Shown: positions 31,690-41,234 of the stretch, piece after piece
Layout: each line of letters starts with the position of its first letter
Numbering within the stretch: position 1 is the first letter of the stretch
From: an uncultured Granulosicoccus sp.
GTDB lineage: Bacteria > Pseudomonadota > Gammaproteobacteria > Granulosicoccales > Granulosicoccaceae
Assembly (NCBI GenBank): GCA_947495035.1
Contig: CANLXI010000002.1
Coordinates: forward strand, 1-64,000
DNA length: 64,000 nucleotides
Reading direction: 5' to 3'
Translations under genes and position numbers: made by a program
Notes under the pieces: model-generated
Database searches by the model: none
Told to the model about the DNA's origin: nothing
Seen by the model: the letters and a program-made list of their open reading frames with translations, nothing else

Positions 31690-34600
31690 ATGGAAAAGCC
31701 TGAGCAAAACAACAAGGTGTCGGCCCTCCGGGCCATCCTGTCCGAGCGCGTTCTGTTGCTTGATGGCGCCATGGGAACGATGATTCAGGGCCACACTCTG
31801 ACCGAGAGTGATTTTCGTGGTGAGCGCTTCAGCACATGGGAAATCGACCTGAAGGGCAACAACGACCTGTTGACGCTGACGCAGCCTCATATCATCGCCG
31901 ACATTCATGATGCTTTTCTGAATGCGGGTGCCGATGTCATTGAAACCAATACCTTCAATGCCAATTCGATCTCCATGGCTGACTACAACATGCAGGAGCT
32001 GGTGCATGAGCTGAACCTGGAGAGTGCTCGACTGGCAAGATCCTGCGCGGATGCCGCAACCGCCCGGGATCCGCAGAAGCCCCGGTTCGTTGCCGGTGTC
32101 CTCGGCCCGACGAATCGCACTGCCTCGCTATCGCCAAAGGTGGAAGATCCGGGCTATCGCAACGTCAGCTTTTCCGATCTTGACAAGTGCTACTACGAAG
32201 CCACCAACGCACTGATGGATGGCGGTGTGGATTACATTCTCATCGAAACCATCTTCGATACCCTGAATGCCAAGGCGGCCATTTTCGCCGTCAATCGCGC
32301 CTTCGATGACCGAGGTGAGCGAATCCCCATTGCTCTGTCCGGTACCATCACGGATGCTTCTGGCCGCACATTGTCCGGCCAGACGGTCGAGGCCTTCTGG
32401 AATTCGGTTCGACATGCCAAGCCGCTATTCATCGGCCTGAACTGCGCGCTGGGCCCGGCGCAATTGCGTGAGCATGTGCAGGAGCTTTCCCGAATTGCCG
32501 ATACGCATGTCAGCGTGCATCCCAACGCTGGCCTGCCCAACGCCTTCGGCGGTTATGACGAGTCCCCGGCGCAGATGGCAGAAGAGGTCGGCAAGTGGGT
32601 CAAGGCCGGCTATGTCAACATGATCGGTGGATGCTGCGGTACCACGCCTGAGCACATCGCCGCATTCAGCGCCATTCTTGATAATGCAAGTCCCAGGAAA
32701 GTGCCCGAAGTGAATCCGGCTTGTCGGCTGTCAGGGCTGGAGGCCTTCAATATTACCGCAGAGAGCCTGTTCGTCAATGTGGGTGAACGAACCAATGTCA
32801 CTGGCTCCGCCAAGTTTCTGCGCCTTATCAAATCGGGTGAGTACGAAGAAGCACTGGACGTGGCGCGTCAGCAGGTTGATGACGGTGCACAGATCATCGA
32901 CGTGAACATGGATGAGGGTCTGCTCGATTCCAAGGCTGTCATGCAGCGGTTCATGCACCTCATCGCCTCGGAACCCGATATTTCCCGCGTCCCTGTCATG
33001 ATCGATTCGTCCAAGTGGTCGGTCATCGAGGCAGGCTTGCAGTGTTTGCAGGGAAAGTGCGTCATCAATTCCATCAGCATGAAGGAAGGCGAAGAAGAGT
33101 TCCTTCGTCAGGCCAGGCTGGCGCAGAGATACGGTGCAGCCGTTGTCATCATGGCATTCGACGAAGATGGGCAGGCCGATACCATCGAGCGCAAGGTCGG
33201 TATTTGTCAGCGCGCTTACGATCTGCTGCGCAAGGAGCTGGATTTCGACCCCTGTGACATCATCTTCGATCCCAATATCTTCGCCATTGCAACCGGCATA
33301 GACGAACACAACGAGTATGGCATCGCGTTCATCGAGGCAGTGCGACAGATTCGCCAGAACATGCCCGAGGTGCAGATCAGCGGTGGGGTTTCCAATGTCT
33401 CGTTTTCATTCCGCGGCAACAATGTCGTGCGTGAAGCCATACATGCAGTATTCCTGTATCACGCCATTCAGGCCGGCATGAGTATGGGTATCGTGAACGC
33501 CGGTCAGCTGGCCGTTCTCGAAGAGTTGCCGGATGAGCTGGTGGAGGCCGTCAGTGATGCCGTGCTGGCCAGACGTGATGATGCTACCGACCGTTTGCTG
33601 GACATTGCCGAGAAGTACCGCGGTGACAATCAGCAGGCCGAAAAGCAGACGGATGCCTGGCGTGAGCTGCCGCTGACCGAGCGTATCGAACATGCGCTGG
33701 TCAAGGGGCTGGACGCTTTCATAGAAGAGGATGTCGAGTTGGCACGGCTGGCGCTGGACAAGCCACTGGATGTCATCGAAGGGCCGTTGATGGATGGCAT
33801 GAATCGCGTGGGGGATCTGTTCGGTGCGGGCAAGATGTTCCTGCCTCAGGTCGTCAAGAGCGCGCGTGTCATGAAGAAGGCCGTGGCCCATCTGCTGCCT
33901 TACATGGAGCAGGAGGCGGGCGGTCAGCGCAGTGCCGGCAAGGTGCTCATGGCGACCGTCAAGGGTGATGTACATGACATCGGCAAGAATATCGTGGGTG
34001 TGGTGTTGCAATGCAATGGTTATGAAGTGATTGACCTTGGCGTCATGGTGTCCTCCAGCCGTATTCTGGAAGAGGCCAGGGCGCACAAGGTGGATCTGAT
34101 CGGTCTGTCCGGTCTCATCACGCCGTCGCTGGAGGAAATGGTGCACGTTGCCGAGGAGTTGCAACGTGAATCGTTCGAGCTGCCACTGCTGATCGGTGGT
34201 GCGACCACGTCCAGAATGCACACGGCGGTGAAGATCAGTGAGCGTTATTCCCAGCCGGTGGTGCACGTCATGGATGCATCGCGCTGTGTTCAGGTGGCCA
34301 GCTCGCTGCTCAGTGAAGAGCAGCGACCGCGTTTTGAAGAAGAACTGGAAGAGGACTACGAACGGTTTCGCAAGCGTTTTGCCGACAAGAGCAGTCGCCT
34401 GGATCTGATGAGCCTGGAAGAGGCGCGTAGCAATGGTCTGCAGATCGACTGGCAGCAGGCGCCGATCACCGTGCCGGCAACGCCTGGTGTGACGGTCATC
34501 GATGATGTTTCACTGGAGACCCTGGCCGAATACATCGACTGGACGCCGTTTTTCCATACCTGGGAGCTGCGAGGCAAATACCCGCGCATTCTCAAGGACC

Positions 34601-35382
34601 CTACTGTCGGCGAGGAAGCGAGGAAGCTGTTTGACGATGCGCAGGTGATGCTGGCCGAATTCATCAGCTCGGGCAGGGTGAGTGCGAAGGGCGTCGTCGG
34701 GCTGTTCCCGGCCAATAGCGTGAATGTCGATGACATAGCGGTGTATGCCGATGAATCGAGCCAGGAGCCGGTGGAGATCATTCACTGTCTGCGCCAGCAG
34801 CGTCGTTACCCGGATGGCCGGAACAATCTGTCGCTGTCCGATTTCGTGGCACCGTCCGATCTGGGCGTCGAGGATTACATCGGCATGTTCGCCGTGACGG
34901 CCGGGTTGGGTCTGGATGAGCTCGTTGCTGAATACGACAGGCAGAACGATGTCTACCGCAGCATCATGGCCAAGGCCATCGCCGACCGTCTGGCCGAGGC
35001 CTTCGCCGAGTATCTGCATCGTGATGTGCGTACCCGGCTGTGGGGGTATGACACCAGTGAATCGCTGGGCAATGAAGAGCTGATCAAGGAACGCTATCGA
35101 GGCATTCGGCCGGCGCCCGGGTATCCGGCCAACCCGGATCACCGGCAGAAAGAGGTCATCTGGCGCATGATCGATCCACTGGGCAATGCCGGAATCAGTA
35201 TTACCGAGAGTCTGGCGATGTTGCCGGCCTCGTCCGTCAGCGGGTTCTATTTCGCCCATCCCGAGAGTCGCTATTTCGGGTTGGGCAAGTTGACGAAGGA
35301 TCAGGTGGAGAACTATGTGGCGCGCCGCGAGGAGCCGCTTCCAGTGTCAGAGCGCTGGCTGTCGAGCTCACTGGCGTACTGA
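31690..35382 (+). CDS. metH: cobalamin-dependent methionine synthase
   Basis: MetH transfers the methyl group of methyltetrahydrofolate through cobalamin to homocysteine. The 1,230-residue protein has the full four-module layout. The homocysteine domain carries zinc cysteines Cys252 and Cys315-Cys316 ([12 protein letters not shown]). The pterin domain (about 350-610) follows. The B12 domain has the cobalt ligand His762 in GDVHDIGKN. The C-terminal AdoMet reactivation domain ends near [13 protein letters not shown]. The ATG at 31690 gives the N-terminus closest to E. coli MetH; one at 31660 lies only 6 bp after the -10 TATAAT. It stands alone with a probable methionine-responsive operator. Confidence 0.97.
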   Translation: MEKPEQNNKVSALRAILSERVLLLDGAMGTMIQGHTLTESDFRGERFSTWEIDLKGNNDLLTLTQPHIIADIHDAFLNAGADVIETNTFNANSISMADYNMQELVHELNLESARLARSCADAATARDPQKPRFVAGVLGPTNRTASLSPKVEDPGYRNVSFSDLDKCYYEATNALMDGGVDYILIETIFDTLNAKAAIFAVNRAFDDRGERIPIALSGTITDASGRTLSGQTVEAFWNSVRHAKPLFIGLNCALGPAQLREHVQELSRIADTHVSVHPNAGLPNAFGGYDESPAQMAEEVGKWVKAGYVNMIGGCCGTTPEHIAAFSAILDNASPRKVPEVNPACRLSGLEAFNITAESLFVNVGERTNVTGSAKFLRLIKSGEYEEALDVARQQVDDGAQIIDVNMDEGLLDSKAVMQRFMHLIASEPDISRVPVMIDSSKWSVIEAGLQCLQGKCVINSISMKEGEEEFLRQARLAQRYGAAVVIMAFDEDGQADTIERKVGICQRAYDLLRKELDFDPCDIIFDPNIFAIATGIDEHNEYGIAFIEAVRQIRQNMPEVQISGGVSNVSFSFRGNNVVREAIHAVFLYHAIQAGMSMGIVNAGQLAVLEELPDELVEAVSDAVLARRDDATDRLLDIAEKYRGDNQQAEKQTDAWRELPLTERIEHALVKGLDAFIEEDVELARLALDKPLDVIEGPLMDGMNRVGDLFGAGKMFLPQVVKSARVMKKAVAHLLPYMEQEAGGQRSAGKVLMATVKGDVHDIGKNIVGVVLQCNGYEVIDLGVMVSSSRILEEARAHKVDLIGLSGLITPSLEEMVHVAEELQRESFELPLLIGGATTSRMHTAVKISERYSQPVVHVMDASRCVQVASSLLSEEQRPRFEEELEEDYERFRKRFADKSSRLDLMSLEEARSNGLQIDWQQAPITVPATPGVTVIDDVSLETLAEYIDWTPFFHTWELRGKYPRILKDPTVGEEARKLFDDAQVMLAEFISSGRVSAKGVVGLFPANSVNVDDIAVYADESSQEPVEIIHCLRQQRRYPDGRNNLSLSDFVAPSDLGVEDYIGMFAVTAGLGLDELVAEYDRQNDVYRSIMAKAIADRLAEAFAEYLHRDVRTRLWGYDTSESLGNEELIKERYRGIRPAPGYPANPDHRQKEVIWRMIDPLGNAGISITESLAMLPASSVSGFYFAHPESRYFGLGKLTKDQVENYVARREEPLPVSERWLSSSLAY

Positions 35383-35383
35383 C

Positions 35384-35459
35384 GAATGTGAGCTGATACA
35401 CATTCACGGGTGATTTGAAACGCCAAAGGGCATGAAATCGGTACTGTTTCACGCCTTTC
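35384..35459 (+). terminator. two hairpins after metH
   Basis: GAATGTG (35384) pairs with CACATTC (35399), and a longer imperfect stem AAAGGGCATGAAA (35425) pairs with TTTCACGCCTTT ending at 35459. Neither has a strong T run. They probably contribute to 3' end formation of the metH message. Confidence 0.45.
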
Positions 35460-35517
35460 AAGGGTTGATTCGGGCTGGTGAAATGTCGAAACATACCTAC
35501 TATCAGGAACTTGCGAT

Positions 35518-35527
35518 GGTCCGACCC
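35518..35527 (+). repeat. dispersed 10-bp element GGTCCGACCC, copy 3
   Basis: This copy lies in the rpsP leader region. The surrounding 25 bp match copy 1 (complement) with one substitution and one base of length difference, then diverge into a G/A/T run (GGGGGAAAATTTTTTGGG). Confidence 0.5.
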
Positions 35528-35653
35528 GAGGGGGAAAATTTTTTGGGTGGGGTGTTGGCGCGGGATAGAAAATTGCGTATCATTGGGAGTTACCTTCCGG
35601 CGGCACTATTGCGTGTGGCCTTGTCATAACATTATCTGGAAAACTTTAGGCTC

Positions 35654-35914
35654 ATGGTCACTATTCGCCTGTCTCGCGGCGGTGCTAAGAAGCAGCCGTT
35701 CTACCACGTTGTTGCCACGGACAGCCGTGCACGTCGCGACGGTCGCTACATCGAACGTCTGGGTTACTACAACCCGGTAGCTCGTGGCGACGCTACTGAA
35801 CTTCAATTGAACATGGAACGCGTGGATTACTGGATCGGCGTTGGCGCTCAGATGAGCGATCGCGTTGCCAAGATCGTCAAGGATCACCGCAAAGTGAGCT
35901 CTGCCGCGGCCTGA
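35654..35914 (+). CDS. rpsP: 30S ribosomal protein S16
   Basis: This 86-residue basic protein has the S16 sequence pattern: [20 protein letters not shown] at the start, then [21 protein letters not shown]16 binds 16S rRNA in 30S assembly. It leads the conserved rpsP-rimM-trmD-rplS operon. Its frame is AT-poor like its neighbours and it has the usual family length. No clear promoter was found in the 271-bp gap before it. Confidence 0.98.
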   Translation: MVTIRLSRGGAKKQPFYHVVATDSRARRDGRYIERLGYYNPVARGDATELQLNMERVDYWIGVGAQMSDRVAKIVKDHRKVSSAAA

Positions 35915-35921
35915 TTCCCGT

Positions 35922-36473
35922 TTGCCTGTTGTGGTGAGTTCCTCCGTTGTGCCGGCTGATCGTGTCCTGTTGGGGCATATCACCGGGGTTTATGGTCTGA
36001 AGGGTTGGGTCAAGGTGCATTCCGATACCAATCCGCGCGATAACATCGTGACCTACAAGTCCTGGTGGCTGGAGCAGCGCGGCAACTGGACGCAAGTCCG
36101 CATGCTGCAGGGAAGGCCACAGGGCAAGACCATCATTGCCCAGCTGGAAGGCGTGGATACCCCCGAAGGTGCGCATGCGCTGATCGGGGCCACCATCGCT
36201 GTCAGTCGCGCAGCCCTGCCGGAACCCGCCGAAGGTGAGTATTACTGGGCCGATCTGATCGGCATGCAGGTGCGGACGGTAGAGGGTGTGCAGATCGGTC
36301 CGGTCGAGCGTCTGTTCGAGACCGGAGCCAACGATGTTGTCGTGATCTCGGATGAGCGCGAGGAAACGGAAGGATCCAGTGAAGTGCTGGTGCCATGGCT
36401 GGTGCCGGATGTCATCACGGAAGTGAATTCGAAAGACAGAATCATCACGATCGACTGGGATCCGGATTTCTGA
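35922..36473 (+). CDS. rimM: ribosome maturation factor RimM
   Basis: This protein of about 183 residues is needed for processing and assembly of the 30S head. It has the N-terminal [15 protein letters not shown] motif (about 18-32) and the C-terminal PRC-barrel with [11 protein letters not shown] and VPWLVPDVI. The exact start is unclear: TTG at 35922 or GTG at 35931 or 35934 are possible and none has a strong Shine-Dalgarno, which fits coupling to rpsP eight bases upstream. It ends one base before trmD. Confidence 0.95.
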   Translation: MPVVVSSSVVPADRVLLGHITGVYGLKGWVKVHSDTNPRDNIVTYKSWWLEQRGNWTQVRMLQGRPQGKTIIAQLEGVDTPEGAHALIGATIAVSRAALPEPAEGEYYWADLIGMQVRTVEGVQIGPVERLFETGANDVVVISDEREETEGSSEVLVPWLVPDVITEVNSKDRIITIDWDPDF

Positions 36474-36474
36474 C

Positions 36475-37212
36475 GTGCAGGTTGGCGTCGTTACGCTGTT
36501 TCCCGAACTGGTGGATGGTGCGCTCGAGCATGGTGTGATAGGGCGTGCACGCTCGCAGGGGCAACTCGAGTTGACGCTGGTCAACCCGAGAGATTTTGCG
36601 ACGGACAGGCACCGCACGGTGGATGACCGGCCGTTTGGCGGTGGTCCCGGCATGGTCATGACGCCGGCGCCGTTGAGCGCGGCAATCACGTCCTGCAAGG
36701 GGGTGATGCCGGATGCTCCGGTGGTCTATCTGTCGCCGCAGGGCCGGCCGTTCGATCAGGCCATGGCTCGGCGTTTTCAGGCGCACGGCAGCCTGATGCT
36801 GGTGGCCGGAAGGTATGAGGGAATCGACGAGCGAGTGATCACTCGTTGGGTGGATGAGGAAGTGTCACTGGGTGATTTCGTGCTCAGTGGTGGAGAATTT
36901 GCGGCTCTGGCGCTTATCGATGCGGTAACGCGACTGGAGCCGGGTGTGTTGGGTGACCCGTTGTCGGCCGAGGAGGATTCCTTTGGCGTCGACGGATTGC
37001 TGGATTGTCCGCACTACACGCGGCCCGAGGTTTTCGACGACCAGAAGGTGCCAGGCGTGTTGTTGTCGGGTGATCACAAGGCCATAGCCCGCTGGCGTCG
37101 TCAGCAGTCTCTGGCGAGAACAAGGGACCGACGTCCGGATCTGCTCGAAAGTGCCGATCTGACGAAGGAAGACAAGTCATTTCTAACCAGCCTCGGGCCG
37201 TCTGCACAATGA
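36475..37212 (+). CDS. trmD: tRNA (guanine-N1)-methyltransferase
   Basis: TrmD methylates G37 of tRNAs reading CNN and GGN codons using S-adenosylmethionine. The 245-residue protein shows the trefoil-knot SPOUT motifs: [13 protein letters not shown] near 42-55, YEGIDERVI near 114-122, and [11 protein letters not shown] near 130-140. It starts with GTG right after the rimM stop. A C-terminal basic tail follows the knot. The operon context is the standard one. Confidence 0.97.
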   Translation: MQVGVVTLFPELVDGALEHGVIGRARSQGQLELTLVNPRDFATDRHRTVDDRPFGGGPGMVMTPAPLSAAITSCKGVMPDAPVVYLSPQGRPFDQAMARRFQAHGSLMLVAGRYEGIDERVITRWVDEEVSLGDFVLSGGEFAALALIDAVTRLEPGVLGDPLSAEEDSFGVDGLLDCPHYTRPEVFDDQKVPGVLLSGDHKAIARWRRQQSLARTRDRRPDLLESADLTKEDKSFLTSLGPSAQ

Positions 37213-37243
37213 CACCGGCGGCTACTATCGAAGAGCAAGAGTA

Positions 37244-37588
37244 ATGAGCAAGATCATCGACGAAATCAATGCCGAGCAAATGGGCAAGGACGTGCCTGCG
37301 TTCGCCGCCGGTGACACGGTTGTTGTACAGGTTCGCGTCAAGGAAGGCGACCGCGAGCGTCTGCAGGCGTTCGAAGGTGTCTGTATCGCCAAGCGTAACC
37401 GTGGCCTGCATTCGGCTTTCACGGTTCGCAAGGTGTCTCACGGTGAAGGTGTGGAGCGTGTATTCCAGACTTACAGCCCACTGGTTGCCGACATTGAAGT
37501 CAAGCGTCGTGGTGATGTTCGCCGTGCCAAGCTGTACTACCTGCGTGGACTGACTGGTCGCGCTGCCAGAATCAAGGAAAAGCTGTAA
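37244..37588 (+). CDS. rplS: 50S ribosomal protein L19
   Basis: This 114-residue protein matches L19: an N-terminal [20 protein letters not shown] segment, the [12 protein letters not shown] core and a basic end with [26 protein letters not shown] sequence. L19 sits at the 30S-50S interface. It closes the rpsP operon and is followed by a strong terminator. Confidence 0.98.
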   Translation: MSKIIDEINAEQMGKDVPAFAAGDTVVVQVRVKEGDRERLQAFEGVCIAKRNRGLHSAFTVRKVSHGEGVERVFQTYSPLVADIEVKRRGDVRRAKLYYLRGLTGRAARIKEKL

Positions 37589-37608
37589 CTCACGGTTTTT
37601 CCTGTCGG

Positions 37609-37704
37609 CTGCTTCTCCAGCTGGAGGAGCAGTTGCAAGGGGTTTGTCCCCGGCATCGAACGATGTCTGCGGGGCGAAGCAAGGCTGCCGCATGGCAGCC
37701 TTTT
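37609..37704 (+). terminator. terminator region of the rpsP operon
   Basis: A first stem near 37609-37632 (CTGCTTCTCC with GGAGGAGCAG) is followed by a clear intrinsic terminator GGCTGCC-GCAT-GGCAGCC-TTTT at 37683-37704. The rest of the 334-bp gap before htpG holds only the heat-shock promoter described next. Confidence 0.85.
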
Positions 37705-37843
37705 GCATGTCCGTCTGTACAGTATTGCAACTCAGCGCATTCCTGATCGACAAGCAGGATCGCTGTTTGCGGCTACCGGCCGTCCCGGGCGTCGGATAAC
37801 ATGGAGCACGGCTGGATGACGGCCCCTTCAGGCGGTGTGGCGG

Positions 37844-37872
37844 CTTGATTTATGCCGACCAAGCCCCGATCT
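37844..37872 (+). promoter_or_regulatory. RpoH (sigma-32) promoter of htpG
   Basis: CTTGATT at 37844-37850, a 13-bp spacer, and CCCCGATCT at 37864-37872 closely match the sigma-32 consensus (CTTGAA, then CCCCAT-N-T). Transcription would begin near 37880, giving a leader of about 43 nt before the htpG ATG, which has GGAG upstream. Confidence 0.8.
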
Positions 37873-37922
37873 TGTCGACACTTCAACTACTCAACGCCTG
37901 AGATTACCCGGAGATTTGCCGA

Positions 37923-39917
37923 ATGAGTGACAACACCGAAGCCTCAGCCAACAGCAATGCGGCCGAAGGCCAGACGCCAGTCGATGGCGAGAAGATGGTC
38001 TTCCAGGCCGAGGTCAATCAGCTGTTGCAGCTGATGATCCATTCGCTGTACAGCAACAAGGAAATATTCCTGCGCGAGCTGATTTCCAACAGCTCTGATG
38101 CCTGTGACAAGCTGCGTTTCGAATCCATCGAAAATTCCGATCTGCTGGAAAGCGATCCCGATCTGCGCATCATCGTCAGTGTTGACGAGGACGCCGGCAC
38201 CGTCACCGTCAGCGACAACGGCATCGGCATGAATCGCGATGAGGTCATTGCCAATATCGGCACCATTGCCAAGTCCGGAACCAAACAGTTCCTGGAATCA
38301 CTCACCGGTGACCAGAAAACCGATGCCAAGCTCATCGGTCAGTTCGGTGTGGGCTTCTATTCGGCCTTTGTCGTGGCAGATTCGGTGCAACTGGTGACTC
38401 GCAAGGCTGGAGATGCTGCTGACGCGGCCGTGCTGTGGCAAAGCGAAGCCAGTGGTGGCTACACGCTGGCGTCGGTCGAAAAAGCGTCCCGGGGTACCGA
38501 GATCACCCTGACGCTCAAGGAGGATGCGAAGGAATTCCTCAATGCCTACCGCCTGCGCGGTGTCATCAAGAAGTACTCCGACCACATCACCTTCCCGATC
38601 ATGATGCTGGGTGACGTACCACCAGCCCCCGAGCCTGCCGAAGGAGAGGATGCGCCAGCTGAAGAGCCGCAGCAGGCTGAGCTGGAGCAGGTCAATGACG
38701 CTTCTGCGCTCTGGACACGCCCGAAGTCGAGTATCAAGGAAGAGGAATACCAGGACTTCTACAAGCAGGTCTGCAACGACTACGAAAACCCGTTGACCTG
38801 GTCGCATAACCGGGTCGAGGGTAGTCAGGAATACACGTCCTTGCTGTACATCCCGAAGAAGGCACCGTTCGATCTTTACGACGGCAACCACCAGCGTAAC
38901 GGTATCAAGCTGTTCGTGCAGCGTGTCTTCATCATGGATGAAGCCGAGAAGCTGATGCCACGCTACCTGCGTTTCGTGCGCGGTCTGGTGGACAGCAATG
39001 ACCTGCCGCTGAATGTGTCACGCGAAATTCTGCAGGACAACAAGATCATCGATGCGATCCGCAGCGCTTCCATCAAGCGCGTGCTGGGCATGCTGGAGAA
39101 GATGGCCGAGAAGCAGCCTGAGGATTACGCCGGTTTCTGGGATGAGTTCGGGGCCTGTCTGAAAGAGGCGCCGGGCGAGGACTTCGCCAACAAGGAGCAG
39201 GTGGCCAAGCTGTACCGCTTCGATACCAGTCATCACGACAAGGCCGGTGAGCTGACCAGTCTGGATGACTACATTTCCCGCATGAAGGTCGGTCAGGACA
39301 AGCTGTACTACATCACGGCAGACAGTTATCAGGCAGCGAAGAACAGTCCGCACCTGGAGATCTTCCGCGACAAGGGGATCGAAGTGCTGCTGATGCACGA
39401 CCGGGTAGACGAGTGGATGATGTCCTATCTCAACGAATACGATGGCAAGTCCTTCGTCTCCATCGCCAAGGGCGATCTGGATCTGTCTGCCATCGAGGGC
39501 GTCGAGAAGGAGTCTGACGAGGACAAGGCCGAGAAGGAGAAGAAGGCAGAAGCGGTTGCTCCGACCATCGAACGCATCAAGACGGTTCTGTCCGACAACA
39601 CCAGTGATGTGCGGGCATCCACACGACTGACGTCCTCTCCCGCCTGTGTGGTCATGGGACAGCACGACATGGCGCTGCACATGCAGCAACTGCTCAAGCA
39701 GGCCGGGCATGAGCTGCCCAGCAGCAAGCCGGTGCTGGAAGTGAACCCGACCCATCCGATCCTCGATCTGATGGACAAGGAGCAGGATGATGATCGCTTC
39801 AAGGACTGGGCGCATCTGCTGCTCGATCAGGCGCTGCTGGCCGATGGTGCGCAGCTGGAAGACAGCGCAGGCTTCGTCAAGCGCATGAACGAGATGTTCC
39901 TGGCGCTGAAAGCCTGA
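37923..39917 (+). CDS. htpG: chaperone protein HtpG (Hsp90)
   Basis: HtpG is a dimeric ATP-dependent chaperone that remodels client proteins. The 664-residue protein has the N-terminal GHKL ATPase with IFLRELISNSSDACDK, VSDNGIGMNRDEV and GQFGVGFYSAFVV, then the middle domain (about 270-510) and the C-terminal dimerisation domain. A Pro/Glu-rich linker lies at about 236-260, and a charged run (EKESDEDKAEKEKKAE) at about 526-541. It is slightly longer than E. coli HtpG. A sigma-32 promoter 50-80 bp upstream indicates heat induction. Confidence 0.97.
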   Translation: MSDNTEASANSNAAEGQTPVDGEKMVFQAEVNQLLQLMIHSLYSNKEIFLRELISNSSDACDKLRFESIENSDLLESDPDLRIIVSVDEDAGTVTVSDNGIGMNRDEVIANIGTIAKSGTKQFLESLTGDQKTDAKLIGQFGVGFYSAFVVADSVQLVTRKAGDAADAAVLWQSEASGGYTLASVEKASRGTEITLTLKEDAKEFLNAYRLRGVIKKYSDHITFPIMMLGDVPPAPEPAEGEDAPAEEPQQAELEQVNDASALWTRPKSSIKEEEYQDFYKQVCNDYENPLTWSHNRVEGSQEYTSLLYIPKKAPFDLYDGNHQRNGIKLFVQRVFIMDEAEKLMPRYLRFVRGLVDSNDLPLNVSREILQDNKIIDAIRSASIKRVLGMLEKMAEKQPEDYAGFWDEFGACLKEAPGEDFANKEQVAKLYRFDTSHHDKAGELTSLDDYISRMKVGQDKLYYITADSYQAAKNSPHLEIFRDKGIEVLLMHDRVDEWMMSYLNEYDGKSFVSIAKGDLDLSAIEGVEKESDEDKAEKEKKAEAVAPTIERIKTVLSDNTSDVRASTRLTSSPACVVMGQHDMALHMQQLLKQAGHELPSSKPVLEVNPTHPILDLMDKEQDDDRFKDWAHLLLDQALLADGAQLEDSAGFVKRMNEMFLALKA

Positions 39918-39928
39918 TAGCGTGATCC

Positions 39929-39956
39929 GGACAGATCGTGATTGTGCGGTCTGTCC
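39929..39956 (+). terminator. hairpin after htpG
   Basis: GGACAGA and TCTGTCC form a 7-bp stem with a 14-base loop, 11 bases past the htpG stop, and are followed by GATTCTTG. It lacks a long T run, so terminator strength is uncertain. The gap to the next gene (39918-40239) otherwise holds the promoter listed next. Confidence 0.45.
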
Positions 39957-40141
39957 GATTCTTGCAAGCGGTGAGGGTGCTGGCGATCTGTCGAACGGCC
40001 GATAACCCTGTGTGCATGATGGCCCTGTGCAGCAAGTAACCCTGGAAATCGCAGAGGTGTCATGGCGAGTGTCTGGCGGTTGCCGGGGCGCTCGGAAGCG
40101 CAGCAAAGACCAGCGACGGCGAAAATTAACGCAATCGGCGG

Positions 40142-40170
40142 TTGGCGCTATGCGCATCTGCCGCTAGAAT
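40142..40170 (+). promoter_or_regulatory. sigma-70-like promoter of the cytochrome c pair
   Basis: TTGGCG at 40142-40147 and TAGAAT at 40165-40170 with exactly 17 bp between them match the -35 and -10 elements (4 and 5 of 6). The start of transcription would be near 40177, about 60 nt before the first cytochrome gene. Confidence 0.55.
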
Positions 40171-40239
40171 TGGCAGTCTGGGGTTTTTCCATGGAAGAGC
40201 CACCCACTCACTATTCAAGAACTTGGTGCGAGTTGATCA

Positions 40240-40698
40240 ATGAAATCCACGTGTGACACAGCCGCCGGGGCGAGCAGCGGTCAATCCTTGACCAAGCATC
40301 CGTCCGGAGCCTTCGCGTTCTACGCCAGAAGCCGACAGACTCTCGAGCGGAGTGCTCGTCTGTGCCGAGCCGTGCTGTTGAGCCTGGTGGCCGGTGCCAT
40401 GGTCCCCGGTATGGCCCTGGCTGACGGCGATGTGGCAGCTGGTGGCGATGTGGCAGCTGGTGGCGAAAAGGCCTATACCTGCCTGGGGTGTCACGGCGTC
40501 AAGCATTACATCAATACCTACCCCACGTATCACGTACCTCGCATCGCGGGTCAGAACCGTGAGTACCTGGTTGCCGCCCTGCACGCCTATCGTGATCAGA
40601 CACGTTCGCATCCCACCATGCAGGCCAATGCCAACTTGCTGACAGATCAGGATATCGAAGATATCGCTGCCTGGTTCTCTGCCCGGGGAGCCAAATAG
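40240..40698 (+). CDS. monohaem cytochrome c (c4/c5-like), first of a tandem pair
   Basis: This 152-residue precursor has a long N-terminal region, a hydrophobic export segment at about 45-62 (VLLSLVAGAMVPGMALA) and a haem c site Cys81-x2-Cys84-His85 in TCLGCHG. A likely Met ligand is in HPTMQANAN. It is a class I cytochrome fold ending LTDQDIEDIAAWFSARG, like one half of cytochrome c4. The linker after the signal is duplicated at the DNA level (two 18-bp copies at 40429-40464). It ends 3 bp before the next cytochrome gene, so the two may work together as periplasmic electron carriers, perhaps to cbb3 oxidase. Confidence 0.85.
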   Translation: MKSTCDTAAGASSGQSLTKHPSGAFAFYARSRQTLERSARLCRAVLLSLVAGAMVPGMALADGDVAAGGDVAAGGEKAYTCLGCHGVKHYINTYPTYHVPRIAGQNREYLVAALHAYRDQTRSHPTMQANANLLTDQDIEDIAAWFSARGAK

Positions 40699-40701
40699 AC
40701 A

Positions 40702-41082
40702 ATGACCATGCGCCACAACACTATGGGTTTGATCTCCCGGTCTGCTTCGCTCGTACGCGGAACTGCTGCCGTTCTGTTGACCATCGGCCTGTCGGTCGGT
40801 GCGGTTCAGGCCGGCGGCGATGCTGAAGCCGGGGCCGAAAAGTCTGCCACCTGTGCGGCCTGTCACGGTGCGCAGGGCATTGGCGAGATCGCCAGCTATC
40901 CGATTCTGGCTGGCCAGTACGCCAGCTATCTGGAGCATGCCCTGAAGAGCTACCGTGATGGCTCACGTGACAATGCCATCATGGCCGGTTTTGCCACTGC
41001 TCTCTCGGACGAGGATATTGCTGACCTGGCGGCCTACTTTTCTTCTCAGCCCGGCCCACTGCAGACCGCGATTCTGGATTGA
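40702..41082 (+). CDS. monohaem cytochrome c (c4/c5-like), second of a tandem pair
   Basis: This 126-residue precursor has a signal peptide (hydrophobic core about 21-36, cleavage near VQAGG) and a haem site CAACH at 51-55. A likely axial Met is in DNAIMAGFA, and the end is LSDEDIADLAAYFSSQPG. It is similar in plan to the upstream gene, so the pair resembles a split dihaem cytochrome c4. The close spacing indicates one transcript from the promoter at 40142. Confidence 0.88.
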   Translation: MTMRHNTMGLISRSASLVRGTAAVLLTIGLSVGAVQAGGDAEAGAEKSATCAACHGAQGIGEIASYPILAGQYASYLEHALKSYRDGSRDNAIMAGFATALSDEDIADLAAYFSSQPGPLQTAILD

Positions 41083-41091
41083 TGCTGGTCC

Positions 41092-41145
41092 ACTGCTGCG
41101 TGGCCCCGGGTTCACCCTGAGTTCACCTTGGGTTCACGCAGCAGT
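41092..41145. promoter_or_regulatory. three TTCAC-N6 direct repeats inside an 11-bp inverted repeat
   Basis: TTCAC occurs at 41111, 41122 and 41133, each pair separated by six bases, matching the TTCAC-N6-TTCAC tag bound by CreB/BlrA-type response regulators. The three lie between perfect 11-bp arms ACTGCTGCGTG (41092-41102) and CACGCAGCAGT (41135-41145). The right arm shares three bases with the third repeat. It follows the cytochrome pair and faces a convergent ycgL, so the regulated gene is not obvious. Confidence 0.55.
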
Positions 41146-41234
41146 AATCTGATAAGGTATGGAAAGCCGATCATCTGACGGGATGATTCCTTTCAGGGAA
41201 GATTGCCGGGTAGCAGTGCCCTGTCTGTGCTGTG

